DNA from: an uncultured delta proteobacterium
GTDB lineage: Bacteria; Myxococcota_A; Polyangia; Polyangiales; Polyangiaceae
Assembly (NCBI GenBank): GCA_903906315.1
Contig: CAIVJW010000253.1
Location: 1-47,784, forward strand
DNA length: 47,784 nucleotides
Direction of reading: 5' to 3'
In this document: one piece after another, positions 37,995 through 46,647 of the stretch
How positions within the stretch are numbered: the stretch's first letter is position 1
Layout: every line of letters starts with the position of its first letter
Translations under genes and position numbers: made by a program
The notes under the pieces: generated by a model
Seen by the model: the letters and a program-made list of their open reading frames with translations, nothing else
What the model was told of the DNA's origin: nothing
Databases searched by the model: none

Positions 37995-38930
37995 GTGGCG
38001 CCCCTCTCCGCCGAGCGGCTCTTCCAGGACTACTTCCTGCCGGGCTACCCGCCCGAGGCGCGCGCGGATCTCGCGAAGGCGCGCGCCACGGACGCGAACC
38101 CGGGGCACAACGCGAGCTACCTCGCGACCCTCGATCAGGCGGCCGACCTGTTCACGCGGCTCGCGCCCGCCGAGCTGGGCGATCCGGGGCTCGTGCTCGA
38201 CAGGTCGGATGCGTCGGTGCATCGGCTCGCAACGCGGCTCACGCGCGAAAAGCGGGACGCGTGGCTCGGGCCCTCCAAGATGGGTCCGCCGATGATCCTG
38301 AACCTCGCGATCCACGGCGCGATCTACCTCGGCGCGTGCGTCGTGCGATCGCACGGCGGCGTCTGGCAGGCGCGAAATCCTCTATGGGAGTCGCTCGTGC
38401 GGCTCGAGTCCGCGGCCGGAGTCGCCGATCTGCCGGTGTTTCATTGGTGGCTCAAGGCGCTGTCGGACGACGAGATCGACAGCCCGCGCCTCGTGGATCG
38501 CTACCGCACCCACGTCGAGGTGCCGACCTTCGACGCCGAGACGCTCGCGCGAATCGCGCCCGGCGACCGCACGATCCCGCGCCTCGGCAGCGTGAGCTGG
38601 AAGGGCCTGCACCAGCACCTGCGCGCGCACGTGCCGGAGCTCCGCGAGGTCGGCAAGGACTTCCCCTCCCCCGAGCGCTTCGAGGAGCTCGCGTTCCGGT
38701 GGCTCGGCTTCGAGCTCCTGGGCGACGGGCGCATGCTGCTGGTGCACGGGCCGTCCAAGGCGGGGGTGCACCTCTTCTGGCTGGATCGCGGCGGGTTCGT
38801 GAAATCGGCGTTCTACCCCGCCGACAAGGTGCCCGAGCACAAGGTCGAGGTCGCGGGCGACCGGCTGCGCGTGATGGTCTCGATCGAGGGGCGCACGATG
38901 CTGCACGAGACGCTCTGGTGGGGCGCGTAG
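37995..38930 (+). CDS. hypothetical protein co-transcribed with rpoN
   Basis: A 311-residue soluble protein whose GTG start lies two bases after the rpoN stop, so expression is likely coupled. No signal peptide or membrane segment is seen. It opens APLSAERLFQDYFLPGYPPE and ends MVSIEGRTMLHETLWWGA with a beta-rich C-terminal third. I do not recognise the family. In many bacteria genes after rpoN encode HPF or PTS-Ntr proteins; this one matches neither. Confidence 0.75.
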   Translation: MAPLSAERLFQDYFLPGYPPEARADLAKARATDANPGHNASYLATLDQAADLFTRLAPAELGDPGLVLDRSDASVHRLATRLTREKRDAWLGPSKMGPPMILNLAIHGAIYLGACVVRSHGGVWQARNPLWESLVRLESAAGVADLPVFHWWLKALSDDEIDSPRLVDRYRTHVEVPTFDAETLARIAPGDRTIPRLGSVSWKGLHQHLRAHVPELREVGKDFPSPERFEELAFRWLGFELLGDGRMLLVHGPSKAGVHLFWLDRGGFVKSAFYPADKVPEHKVEVAGDRLRVMVSIEGRTMLHETLWWGA

Positions 38931-39096
38931 CTCGGCGACGCTCCACGCGCGGCAGGCCCCCGCGAGGCGTCGGCTGTCGCCACCACGGGACTCACGGCCG
39001 GTGTCCCACGGAGGCCGGCGCTCCGCCCTCGCCTTCGGCTGCCGACCCGCCGGAACGCGGGTACCGGGCGCAGGCTGCCTGAGCTACCCTCGCGAC

Positions 39097-40092
39097 GTGC
39101 TCGCGCCGGACGTCCGATTCGAAGGCTTCACCGCGACGGACTGGACGCGCGTGCTGTCGCTCTTCCAGCCGCGACGCGCCTCGGGCGCCGAGCGTGACCC
39201 CGAGCGCCCGCGCGGGCTCGTCGTCGCGGTCCACTCGCGCGGCAAGCTCTGGAAGCTCGTCCACACGCAGGTCGGGCGCCTGCGGCTCGACGACGCGCAG
39301 CGCGACTGGCCGCTGTCGCCCGAGGATCTCGCCCGGAGGAACCACGCGAGCTGGGCTATCTCGATCGAAGCGGGCGCGCTCGAGTCGGTCGCGGAGCGCT
39401 TCGGCGCGCGCGCCCGCCGCGGCGACGATCTCGTCACGCACGTGGTGACGCTCGCCGAGCTGCTGCAGGGCGAGGTCCTCGCGGGCCGGCTCGACGTGTG
39501 GCCGAGCCGCCTCAGCGGCGTGCCGATCCCGGCGCCGAGCGTGGTGCGCGGCACGCTCGACTCCGTGTGTCCGGTCGGGCGGGCGATGGTCGTCGGCCTC
39601 TTCGATCGCGGCGAGCTCTGGACCAGCCTCGCGCTCCGGCGCGGGCGCGACGGCGTGAACCTCGTGCTCGGCCCCGAGGAGGTGCGGGCCGACATGGGCC
39701 TGCTCTCCGGCGACTGGCGGCGCGACTACCGCCACCTCGCCCACGCGATCGAGCACCGGCTCGGCCCGATCGCGTTCGGCTGCTACGCCGAGGTCGAGAC
39801 GATCCGCAAGCTCGAGGTCGACGCGAGCCCGGGCGCGTGGGCGCGGGCGGCGGCGCTGCGCGACCTCATCCTGTCGCCGCTGCCGGCGCCGCTCGCGATC
39901 CCGCTCGGCGTCGACGCGACGATCTTCGCGTTCCACGCGCTGCGCGCGGTCGCCGAGCGCATCGATCCGCTCGGCATCGTGAGCCCGTCGGTCGACCTCC
40001 TGCGCGATCTCGCGCGCGACTACGCCGGCGTGAACGTCCTCGGCTTCCACCCGCTCGAGCTGCTGAGGAAGCTGCTCGAGCGCGAGCGGTGA
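39097..40092 (+). CDS. hypothetical protein
   Basis: A 331-residue soluble protein starting at GTG 39097 (VLAPDVRFEGFTATDWTRVL). It has a Leu/Arg-rich pattern, no signal peptide and no membrane helix. Motif-like stretches include GLVVAVHSRGKLWKLVHTQ and VGLFDRGELWTSLALRRG, which resemble each other and hint at an internal duplication of a beta-hairpin element. The family is not recognised. It follows the previous hypothetical gene by 166 bp and is convergent with the UbiA-family gene. Confidence 0.72.
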   Translation: MLAPDVRFEGFTATDWTRVLSLFQPRRASGAERDPERPRGLVVAVHSRGKLWKLVHTQVGRLRLDDAQRDWPLSPEDLARRNHASWAISIEAGALESVAERFGARARRGDDLVTHVVTLAELLQGEVLAGRLDVWPSRLSGVPIPAPSVVRGTLDSVCPVGRAMVVGLFDRGELWTSLALRRGRDGVNLVLGPEEVRADMGLLSGDWRRDYRHLAHAIEHRLGPIAFGCYAEVETIRKLEVDASPGAWARAAALRDLILSPLPAPLAIPLGVDATIFAFHALRAVAERIDPLGIVSPSVDLLRDLARDYAGVNVLGFHPLELLRKLLERER

Positions 40093-40096
40093 CGGC

Positions 40097-41035
40097 TCAC
40101 AGGTAGATGTTCTCGGGCAGCCCGGCGGCGCTCCAGATCGCCGTGCCGGCCAGGTAGAGAGCGAGCTGCGCGGTGCCGAGGTGCGTGAGCACGACGCAGT
40201 CGCGCGAGGTGAGCCCGCGCCGCACGCGAGGCCGGTAGAACGCGAGCTGCGACGCCGGCGCGACCGCCATCAGCGCCTCGCGCACGCCGAGCCAGCCCGC
40301 GCCGACGCCGACGACGATCGACGCGGCGGCGAGGACGAGCAGGCCGTCGATGATCTGACGGGCGCGCGCGGGCCCATGCACGACGGGGTAGGTCGGGATG
40401 CCCTCGGCGCGATCGCCCTCGAGATCGCGCAGATCGTAGAGGATCTCGTAGGTGAGCTCGAACGGCACGAAGAAGACCACGAGGCACGCGATCGCCGCGA
40501 ACGACAGGATCCGCGGCGCGCCGAGCATCAGCGGATAGACGAAGCACGTCAGCACGAACAGGACCGACGAGCCGAAGTTCTTCAGGAAGTAGATCTCCTT
40601 GAAGCGCGAGAGGCCGCGCGGCGTCGGGACGAGGTCGTAGTTGTAGCCGAGCCCGATCACGTGGACCGCGACGCGGTACGGCGTCAGCGCGGGCCACACG
40701 AGGTGCAGCGCGAGGAGCGATCCGACCATGATCGCGAACGAGGCCCAGGTGAGCGCGCGGCGGTGGCGCGCGACGACGCCGGTGCCCTGGATGCCGTTCT
40801 TCAGGTCCTCGTCGATGTCGGTGACGCGATTGACCAGGTTGATGAGAAACCAGTCGAGCCCGACGATCGGCGCGAGCCACCAGAAGCGCCGCCCGGTCAG
40901 GAGCCAGCCGAAGACCACCGAGGCGGTCATGGCGACGAGGACGATGTGGTAGCGCGCGATGGCGAGCGCGTCGCCGATCGGGGACGCGCTCGCGGCCGGC
41001 GCCGCGTGGGACGGATCGCTCACGCGGGCAGCCAT
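40097..41035 (-). CDS. UbiA-family prenyltransferase
   Basis: A 312-residue integral membrane protein with eight or nine helices. The two Asp-rich metal-diphosphate motifs of the family are visible: NRVTDIDED (about residue 69) and YDLRDLEGDRAEG (about 200). UbiA enzymes attach prenyl chains to aromatic or other acceptors in quinone, heme or carotenoid pathways; no neighbouring pathway gene suggests which. The start is the ATG at 41035. The stop lies five bases from the convergent hypothetical gene. Confidence 0.88.
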   Translation of the reverse strand: MAARVSDPSHAAPAASASPIGDALAIARYHIVLVAMTASVVFGWLLTGRRFWWLAPIVGLDWFLINLVNRVTDIDEDLKNGIQGTGVVARHRRALTWASFAIMVGSLLALHLVWPALTPYRVAVHVIGLGYNYDLVPTPRGLSRFKEIYFLKNFGSSVLFVLTCFVYPLMLGAPRILSFAAIACLVVFFVPFELTYEILYDLRDLEGDRAEGIPTYPVVHGPARARQIIDGLLVLAAASIVVGVGAGWLGVREALMAVAPASQLAFYRPRVRRGLTSRDCVVLTHLGTAQLALYLAGTAIWSAAGLPENIYL

Positions 41036-41277
41036 AGCAAAGCCGGCTGCGCGCGGCGAACCTGCCCGGGCCCGTGCGGCGGATCCGACGACCGCGGCGA
41101 CCGCGCCAACCGGCAGGAGGACGCCGCGTGGGACGCGTGCCGATCGGACGGCTGGGACGAGCTGACGGTCGAACCCGCTCGGCGCCGAAGGCCCCGCAGC
41201 CTCGCGCCGGCGCAGGTTCGAATGCCTTCGGTGAGAGCACGCTGGAACCGCGACCGCGCGGGGCCTACGTTGAGGAC

Positions 41278-42018
41278 ATGCGCAAGCGCCCCGCGAAAAG
41301 ACAGGTGATCACGCTCACCTGCGCAGTCGTCTCCCTCCTCGGCAGCGCGTGCGGCGCGGAGTTCGCGAGCGGCGCGGCCGGCAGCGGCGGCGCGAGCTCG
41401 ACGACGACCGGTCACGGCGGCGGCGGCGTCACCAGCACGTCCGGCGGGACGGGCGGCGCCGGCGGAGATAGGACCACCATCACGAGCGCGGGCGGCGCGG
41501 GAACCAGCTCGACCGGCACAGGCGGCGCGGGAACCAGCTCGACCGGCACAGGCGGCGCGGGCGGCGGCTCCGTGACCGCGACAGGTGCAGGCGGCGGACC
41601 GCACGCAGGGGGAGCGCCGCCGGACGCCGGGCCTCCTTCCCCGCCGTGCTCCGGCACCGCGTTCACGATCGACTCGGGAAAGCCCCAGAGCGGCCAGCCC
41701 ATAGCGATCACGCTCGACTACAAGAACGGAGCGCCGGAGTGGGCGTGCATCGCCTTCGTCGTCACGTGCAATGGTGCGCCGACGAAGTCGGAGGACGCAA
41801 ACAACAAGTTCACCTGCGCGAACCAGAAGGGCTGCACGGGCTCGTGGACGGTGAGCGGGTGTGACGTCGGGCAGGTGGAGGTCCGGCTCGCGAACCACAA
41901 GAAGGAGGCCGGCAACTGCCCCTGCAATGGCAACATTGACAACGAATGCCAGCACGACATGGTGAGCGCCGCCGGCACCACGATGGCGAGCTGCAAGTTC
42001 GCGGTCGCGCCGCCGTGA
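41278..42018 (+). CDS. lipoprotein with Gly/Thr/Ser linker containing an exact 30-bp duplication
   Basis: A 246-residue secreted protein. The signal peptide ends in lipobox GSAC, followed by a linker of about 100 residues built from repeats such as GGAGTSSTGT. In DNA, a 30-bp unit at 41491-41520 is repeated exactly at 41521-41550, a sign of recent slippage. The mature C-terminal 125 residues carry several cysteines (WACIAFVVTCNG, FTCANQKGCTGSWTVSGC, NCPCNGNIDNEC) and look like a small disulfide-rich beta domain. Function is unknown. The ATG at 41278 has GAGG just upstream. A strong terminator hairpin follows the stop. Confidence 0.82.
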   Translation: MRKRPAKRQVITLTCAVVSLLGSACGAEFASGAAGSGGASSTTTGHGGGGVTSTSGGTGGAGGDRTTITSAGGAGTSSTGTGGAGTSSTGTGGAGGGSVTATGAGGGPHAGGAPPDAGPPSPPCSGTAFTIDSGKPQSGQPIAITLDYKNGAPEWACIAFVVTCNGAPTKSEDANNKFTCANQKGCTGSWTVSGCDVGQVEVRLANHKKEAGNCPCNGNIDNECQHDMVSAAGTTMASCKFAVAPP

Positions 42019-42021
42019 CGC

Positions 42022-42052
42022 GGGGTCCGGCCGGCGCGCGCCGCCGGACCCC
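42022..42052. terminator. bidirectional terminator between convergent genes
   Basis: GGGGTCCGGC (42022-42031) pairs perfectly with GCCGGACCCC (42043-42052), and the loop itself contains the palindrome GGCGCGCGCC. It lies between the stop of the plus-strand lipoprotein and the stop of the minus-strand fadJ, so it can serve both. Confidence 0.6.
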
Positions 42053-42063
42053 GTGATTGGCAA

Positions 42064-44289
42064 TCAGCCCTTGCCGTGGAACGTCTTGCCCGCCCGCGCT
42101 AGCTCGACGAGCGCCGGCGCCGGCGCCCAGCGCTTGCCGATGCGCTCGTGGTACCCCTCGATGCGGCGCAGGATCTCGGCCGGACCGACGGTGTCCACGT
42201 AGCGGAACGGCCCGCCGCGGAACGGCGGGAAGCCGAGGCCGAAGATCGCCCCGATGTCGCCGTCGCGCGCGCTCCGCAGGATGCCCTCCCCGTAGCAGTG
42301 AATCGCCTCGTTCACGAAGGCGAGCGAGCAGCGCATCTGGATCTCCTCGCTCGAGACTCGCCCGCTCGCCTTCGGATCGGGCGCCGGCAGGCCGAGCACG
42401 CCGTAGATCGACGGGTCGACGTGCTTGCCCCGGCCGAGCTTCTTCGCTGCGTCGCCGTAGAGGTAGAAGCCCCGCTCGTTCTTGCGCCCCTTGCGCTGGT
42501 CCTGAGTGAGCTTCACCATCGTCGGCGGCGGCACGAAGCGCTCGCCGAGCGCCTCGACCATGATCGGGCCGACGTGCGCGGCGACGTCGATGCCGACCTC
42601 GTCGAGCAGCGTGAACGGCCCCACGGGCCAGCCCCAGGCCTGCATGGCCTTGTCGATCGTCTCGACCGCGAGGCCCTCGAGCAGCAGGTAACTGGCCTCG
42701 TTCATCAGCGGCCCGAGGACGCGGCTCGTGTAGAAGCCGTACCCGTCATTGACCACGATGACCGTCTTGCCCTGCTTCTTGCCGACCGCGACCGCCGTCG
42801 CGACGACCTCGGGCGAGGTGTCCTTGGTGCGGATGACCTCGAGGAGAGGCATCTTGTGCACCGGGCTGAAGTAGTGCATCCCGACCACGTTCTCGGGGTG
42901 CTTCGCGGGCGCCGCGATCTTGCCGATCGGGATCGACGAGGTGTTCGACGCGAAGATGGCCCCCGGGCGAGCGCTCGCCTCGACCTCGGCGAGCACCTTG
43001 TGCTTGAGCGCGAGGTCCTCGAACACGGCCTCGATCACGAGATCGGCGGCCTTCATGCCCGAGGTGTCGGTCGTGGTCGTTAGGCCGGAGAGCAGCTTGT
43101 CGCGCTCGAGGCGCGTCATCTGCTTCTTTTTCACGCGGCCGTCGACGATGTCCGCCACGTACTTCACGCCGCGCCCGAGCGCCTCGTCGTCTCGGTCCTT
43201 GAGGCGCACCGAGTAGCCGCCGCTGAGCGACACGTAGGTGATGCCCGCGCCCATCAGGCCCGCGCCGAGCAGCTCGATCGCCTCGACCTTGCGCGCCTTC
43301 ACGCTCGCATCGTCCGTGCCCGTGTCCTTCTTGAGCGCCGTCGTGGCGAAGAAGATCTCCACCAGCCGACGCGAGACGCTCGACATGAGCAGCTCGCCGA
43401 ACGCCTGCGCCTCGACGTCGCGCGACGCCTGCAAGCCGCCGTCGGCGAACGCCGCGAGCACGTCGAGGATGCGGTACGGCGCCGGATAGTGGCCGCCGCT
43501 CTTCTTCGTGACCTCCTCGCGCGCCTTCTTGAAGAGCAGCTTCCGGCCGATCGGGTTCGCCTCGAGCGCGAGCCGGGTGAGCTCCGCGGCCGAGAACGCC
43601 GACTTCTTCTTCGCCTTCACGCCGAAGGGCCTTCCCTGCGCGGCGAGCTTCAGCGCGAGCTCGGCCGCGACCTCGACGAGGATCGGCTGCGGCACGACGT
43701 CGTCGGCGACGCCGAGCGACTTCGCCTTCGCCGCGCGCATGTTCTTGCCGGACAGGCCGTAGTCCATCGCGACCTGCAGGCCGACCTTCTCGGCGAGGCG
43801 CTGCAGGCCGTTCATGCCCGGGAGCAGGCCGAGCTGCACCTCGGGGAGGGCCAGCACGGTCTTCTTGTCGTCCGACAGCACGCGCGCGTGGCACGCGAGC
43901 GCGACCTCGAGCCCGCCGCCGAGGCACGCGCCGTGGATGGCGGCGACGACCGGCTTCGGCGAGTCGACGAGGCGCAGGATGGCGCGGTGGCCCGTGCGGC
44001 AGAGCTCGGTGCCCTGCGACGCGGTCGTCACGGTCTTGAGCATCTCGAGGTCGGCGCCCGCGATGAACGTGTCGGGCTTGCCCGAGACGAGCACGGCCGC
44101 CTTGATCAACGGGTCCGACAGCGCCTCTCCGAATACACGCTCGAACTCCTCGGCGAAGCTCGCGTTGAGCGTGTTCACCGGCTCGCCGGGGAGGTCGTAC
44201 GTGACGATCGCGACGCCGTCGGGCCGGACGTCGATGGTCAGGATGCGCGCGGGCTTCGCCGATCCGTTCGTCGTGGTGGTGGTGTTCAC
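42064..44289 (-). CDS. fadJ: bifunctional 3-hydroxyacyl-CoA dehydrogenase/enoyl-CoA hydratase (FadJ/FadB type)
   Basis: The alpha subunit of the fatty-acid beta-oxidation complex, 741 residues. The N-terminal crotonase domain has FIAGADLEML, GACLGGGLEVALACHARV and ALPEVQLGLLPG, whose two Glu are the hydratase acids. The dehydrogenase domain has the NAD-binding LLGAGLMGAGI, MHYFSPVHKMPLLEVI with the catalytic His, and DGYGFYTSRVLGP. Hydration and NAD-dependent oxidation of enoyl-CoA are expected. The GTG at 44289 forms GTGA with the thiolase stop, indicating translational coupling with fadI upstream. Longer starts would overlap the thiolase gene. Confidence 0.94.
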   Translation of the reverse strand: MNTTTTTNGSAKPARILTIDVRPDGVAIVTYDLPGEPVNTLNASFAEEFERVFGEALSDPLIKAAVLVSGKPDTFIAGADLEMLKTVTTASQGTELCRTGHRAILRLVDSPKPVVAAIHGACLGGGLEVALACHARVLSDDKKTVLALPEVQLGLLPGMNGLQRLAEKVGLQVAMDYGLSGKNMRAAKAKSLGVADDVVPQPILVEVAAELALKLAAQGRPFGVKAKKKSAFSAAELTRLALEANPIGRKLLFKKAREEVTKKSGGHYPAPYRILDVLAAFADGGLQASRDVEAQAFGELLMSSVSRRLVEIFFATTALKKDTGTDDASVKARKVEAIELLGAGLMGAGITYVSLSGGYSVRLKDRDDEALGRGVKYVADIVDGRVKKKQMTRLERDKLLSGLTTTTDTSGMKAADLVIEAVFEDLALKHKVLAEVEASARPGAIFASNTSSIPIGKIAAPAKHPENVVGMHYFSPVHKMPLLEVIRTKDTSPEVVATAVAVGKKQGKTVIVVNDGYGFYTSRVLGPLMNEASYLLLEGLAVETIDKAMQAWGWPVGPFTLLDEVGIDVAAHVGPIMVEALGERFVPPPTMVKLTQDQRKGRKNERGFYLYGDAAKKLGRGKHVDPSIYGVLGLPAPDPKASGRVSSEEIQMRCSLAFVNEAIHCYGEGILRSARDGDIGAIFGLGFPPFRGGPFRYVDTVGPAEILRRIEGYHERIGKRWAPAPALVELARAGKTFHGKG

Positions 44290-45593
44290 GGGGCCTCCAG
44301 GACCACGGCGGCGCCGAGGCCGCCGGCCGCGCAGACGGTGAGGAGCGCGTGCTGCTTGCCGCGCCGCTTGAGCTCGTTCAGCGCCGAGAGGACCATGCGC
44401 CCGCCGGTCGCGGCGAACGGGTGGCCGATGGCGATCGATCCGCCGTTGACGTTGAGCTTGGCCGGGTCGATCTCGCCGACCGCCTCGCTCCTGCCGAGGC
44501 GCTCCTCGGCGAACTTCTTCGAGCCGAGCGCCTGCAGGTTCGACGCGACCTGCGCGGCGAAGGCCTCGTGCATGTCGACGAGGTCCATGTCCTTCAGGGT
44601 GAGCCCCGCGCGATCGAGCGCCTTCGGCGCCGCGAACACGGGCCCCATGAGGAGCTGCCAGCCCGGGTCGACGGCCGCGTAGGCCCACGACTTCACGAAC
44701 CCGAGCGGAGCGAGCCCGAGGGCGTTGGCCTTCGACTCGCGCATGACGAGCAGCGCGCTCGCGCCGTCGGTGAGCGGCGACGAGTTGCCGGCCGTGACGG
44801 TGCCGTGCTTGCGATCGAAGACCGGCGAGAGCTTGGCGTAGCCCTCGAGGCTCGAGTCGTCGCGCACGAGGTTGTCCCTGGCTACCGGCGCGTCGTACGG
44901 CGGCGGCAGGACGTGCATGACCTCGGCCGCGTACGTGCCATTCGACCAGGCGCGCGACGCGTTGACGTGGCTGTTGTGCGCGATCTGATCCTGCCACTGT
45001 CGCGAGATGCCGTTCATCTTGGCCATCTTCTCGCAGGCGTCGCCCATCGCCTCACCCGTCGTAGGCTCCTTCGAGAAGCCGGGCACCGGGGGCACGAGGT
45101 CCTTCGCCGAGAGCCTGCCGAAGGGCCGGAGCTTCGCGCCGAGGCTCTTGCCCTTCTGCGCCTCCATCAGCGCGTCACGGAGCTTGGCCGTCACGCCGAG
45201 CGGCACGTCGCTCATGCTGTCGGCGCCTCCGGCGATGCCGACGTCGTGCTGACCGGCGAGGATGCTCTCGGCCACGTTGGTCATCGCCTGGATCGACGTC
45301 GCGCACGCGCGCGACACGGCGTACGCCTCGATGCTGCGGGGCAGGCCGGCGCGGAGCACGACCTCGCGCGCGATGTTGAGCCAGTCGAGCGTCGGCACGA
45401 CCTGGCCGTAGACGCAGAGGGTGATCTCCTTCTGCGGGATCTCCGTGCGCTGCACGAGCTCCTTCACCACGGCGGTGGCGAGGTCGACCGTGCGCATCTT
45501 GCGAAGCGCCGTGCCGGCCTTGGTGAAGGGCGTACGCAGCCCAGCGACGACCGCGATGCGGTCGTGACCATTCTTCCCGTTCGCTGCTCCCAT
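44286..45593 (-). CDS. fadI: acetyl-CoA acyltransferase (thiolase, FadI type)
   Basis: The beta subunit that cleaves 3-ketoacyl-CoA in beta-oxidation, 435 residues. Acyl-accepting Cys97 lies in SRACATS; His391 in AIGHPFAATGG and Cys421 in TVCAAGGLG complete the active site, with DMHEAFAAQ also present. The ATG at 45593 has GGAGA about five bases upstream. It is followed by fadJ with a four-base overlap, the usual fadI-fadJ order. The pair should form a complete oxidation complex; no acyl-CoA dehydrogenase or ligase lies nearby. Confidence 0.93.
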   Translation of the reverse strand: MGAANGKNGHDRIAVVAGLRTPFTKAGTALRKMRTVDLATAVVKELVQRTEIPQKEITLCVYGQVVPTLDWLNIAREVVLRAGLPRSIEAYAVSRACATSIQAMTNVAESILAGQHDVGIAGGADSMSDVPLGVTAKLRDALMEAQKGKSLGAKLRPFGRLSAKDLVPPVPGFSKEPTTGEAMGDACEKMAKMNGISRQWQDQIAHNSHVNASRAWSNGTYAAEVMHVLPPPYDAPVARDNLVRDDSSLEGYAKLSPVFDRKHGTVTAGNSSPLTDGASALLVMRESKANALGLAPLGFVKSWAYAAVDPGWQLLMGPVFAAPKALDRAGLTLKDMDLVDMHEAFAAQVASNLQALGSKKFAEERLGRSEAVGEIDPAKLNVNGGSIAIGHPFAATGGRMVLSALNELKRRGKQHALLTVCAAGGLGAAVVLEAP

Positions 45594-45765
45594 GGATTCT
45601 CCGGCCGGGGCGCGCGAGGAGCGCGCGTTCAGAGGCAGCGCGCCGGCGCGGGGTCCGCGGATGGGCCGACGCGCCCGAGGGATCTCTTTAGGAAGGCTAA
45701 CGCGGCGTGTCAATGCAGGGCGATCGGGCAGGGGCGCGCCCCCTCGCATGGACTAAGGTGCGGGC

Positions 45766-46641
45766 GTGCCCGGCTTTGCAGGCGACGCGATGGCCATCGG
45801 GTGCGCGCTCGCGTGGGCGGCCGCCGTGATGCTGTTCCGCCGCGCGGGCGAGGTGCCGGCGATCGCGCTCAACCTCTTCAAGAACGCGGTCGCCACGACG
45901 CTCCTGATCGTCACGATGCTGGCGGCCGGGATCCCCTTCGACGCGGCGCGGTCGCCGGCGCACTGGGCCCTGCTCATCGGCAGCGGCATCCTCGGCCTCG
46001 CGCTCGCGGACACGCTGTTCCTCGCGGGGCTGCGCCGCATCGACGCGTCGGTCGCCGCCGTCGCCGACTGCGCGTACTCGCCCACGGTGGTCGCGCTCTC
46101 GGCCGCGTTCCTCGGCGAGCACGTGGGCGGCGGGCTGATCGCCGGCGGGCTGCTGGTCGTCGTCGGGCTCGCAGTCGTGTCCGTGCGCGCGGGCAGCGCG
46201 AAGCGCGCGGTCGACGGCCGCGGCGTGGCCCTCGCGCTCGCGGGCGTGGTCACGACCGCGATCGGCGTGGTGCTGGCCAAGCCGGCGCTCGGGCGCAGCG
46301 ACCTCCTCGAGGCGACGACGGTGCGGCTCTGCGCGGGCACGGCCGCGCTCTACCTCTCGCAGCTCGTCGTCGGCCGCGGCCGCGAGGCGCTCGCGCTGTT
46401 CAAGCCACAGCCGATCTGGAAGGCCGCAGTGCCCGCCGCGGTGCTCGGCACCTACGTCGCCATGATCCTGTGGCTCGGGGGCATGAAATACGGGACGGCC
46501 TCGCGCGCGGCGCTGCTCAACCAGTCGGGGGCCATCTTCGTGCTGGTGCTGTCGCGCCTCGCGGGCGAGGCCGTGCCGCTGCGGCGCTGGGTGGGCGCCG
46601 GGATCGCGGTCGCGGGGGTCGGCGTGATCCTGGCGCGGTGA
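45766..46641 (+). CDS. EamA-family (DMT) transporter
   Basis: A 291-residue membrane protein with two EamA repeats of five helices each, divided near residue 145. The first repeat includes GILGLALADTLFLAGLRRID and SAAFLGEH; the second begins GVALALAGVVTTAIGVVLAK and ends VGAGIAVAGVGVILAR. DMT transporters export or import small metabolites; the substrate is unknown. It is divergent from fadI across 172 bp. The GTG at 45766 is the only start before the first helix. It is convergent with the Cys-rich gene. Confidence 0.87.
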   Translation: MPGFAGDAMAIGCALAWAAAVMLFRRAGEVPAIALNLFKNAVATTLLIVTMLAAGIPFDAARSPAHWALLIGSGILGLALADTLFLAGLRRIDASVAAVADCAYSPTVVALSAAFLGEHVGGGLIAGGLLVVVGLAVVSVRAGSAKRAVDGRGVALALAGVVTTAIGVVLAKPALGRSDLLEATTVRLCAGTAALYLSQLVVGRGREALALFKPQPIWKAAVPAAVLGTYVAMILWLGGMKYGTASRAALLNQSGAIFVLVLSRLAGEAVPLRRWVGAGIAVAGVGVILAR

Positions 46642-46647
46642 CTGCGG

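Noticed and set aside
44290-44997. Longer N-terminus for fadJ
   Set aside because: The upstream frame overlaps the thiolase gene and is Arg-rich; the GTGA junction and the crotonase start fix GTG 44289.
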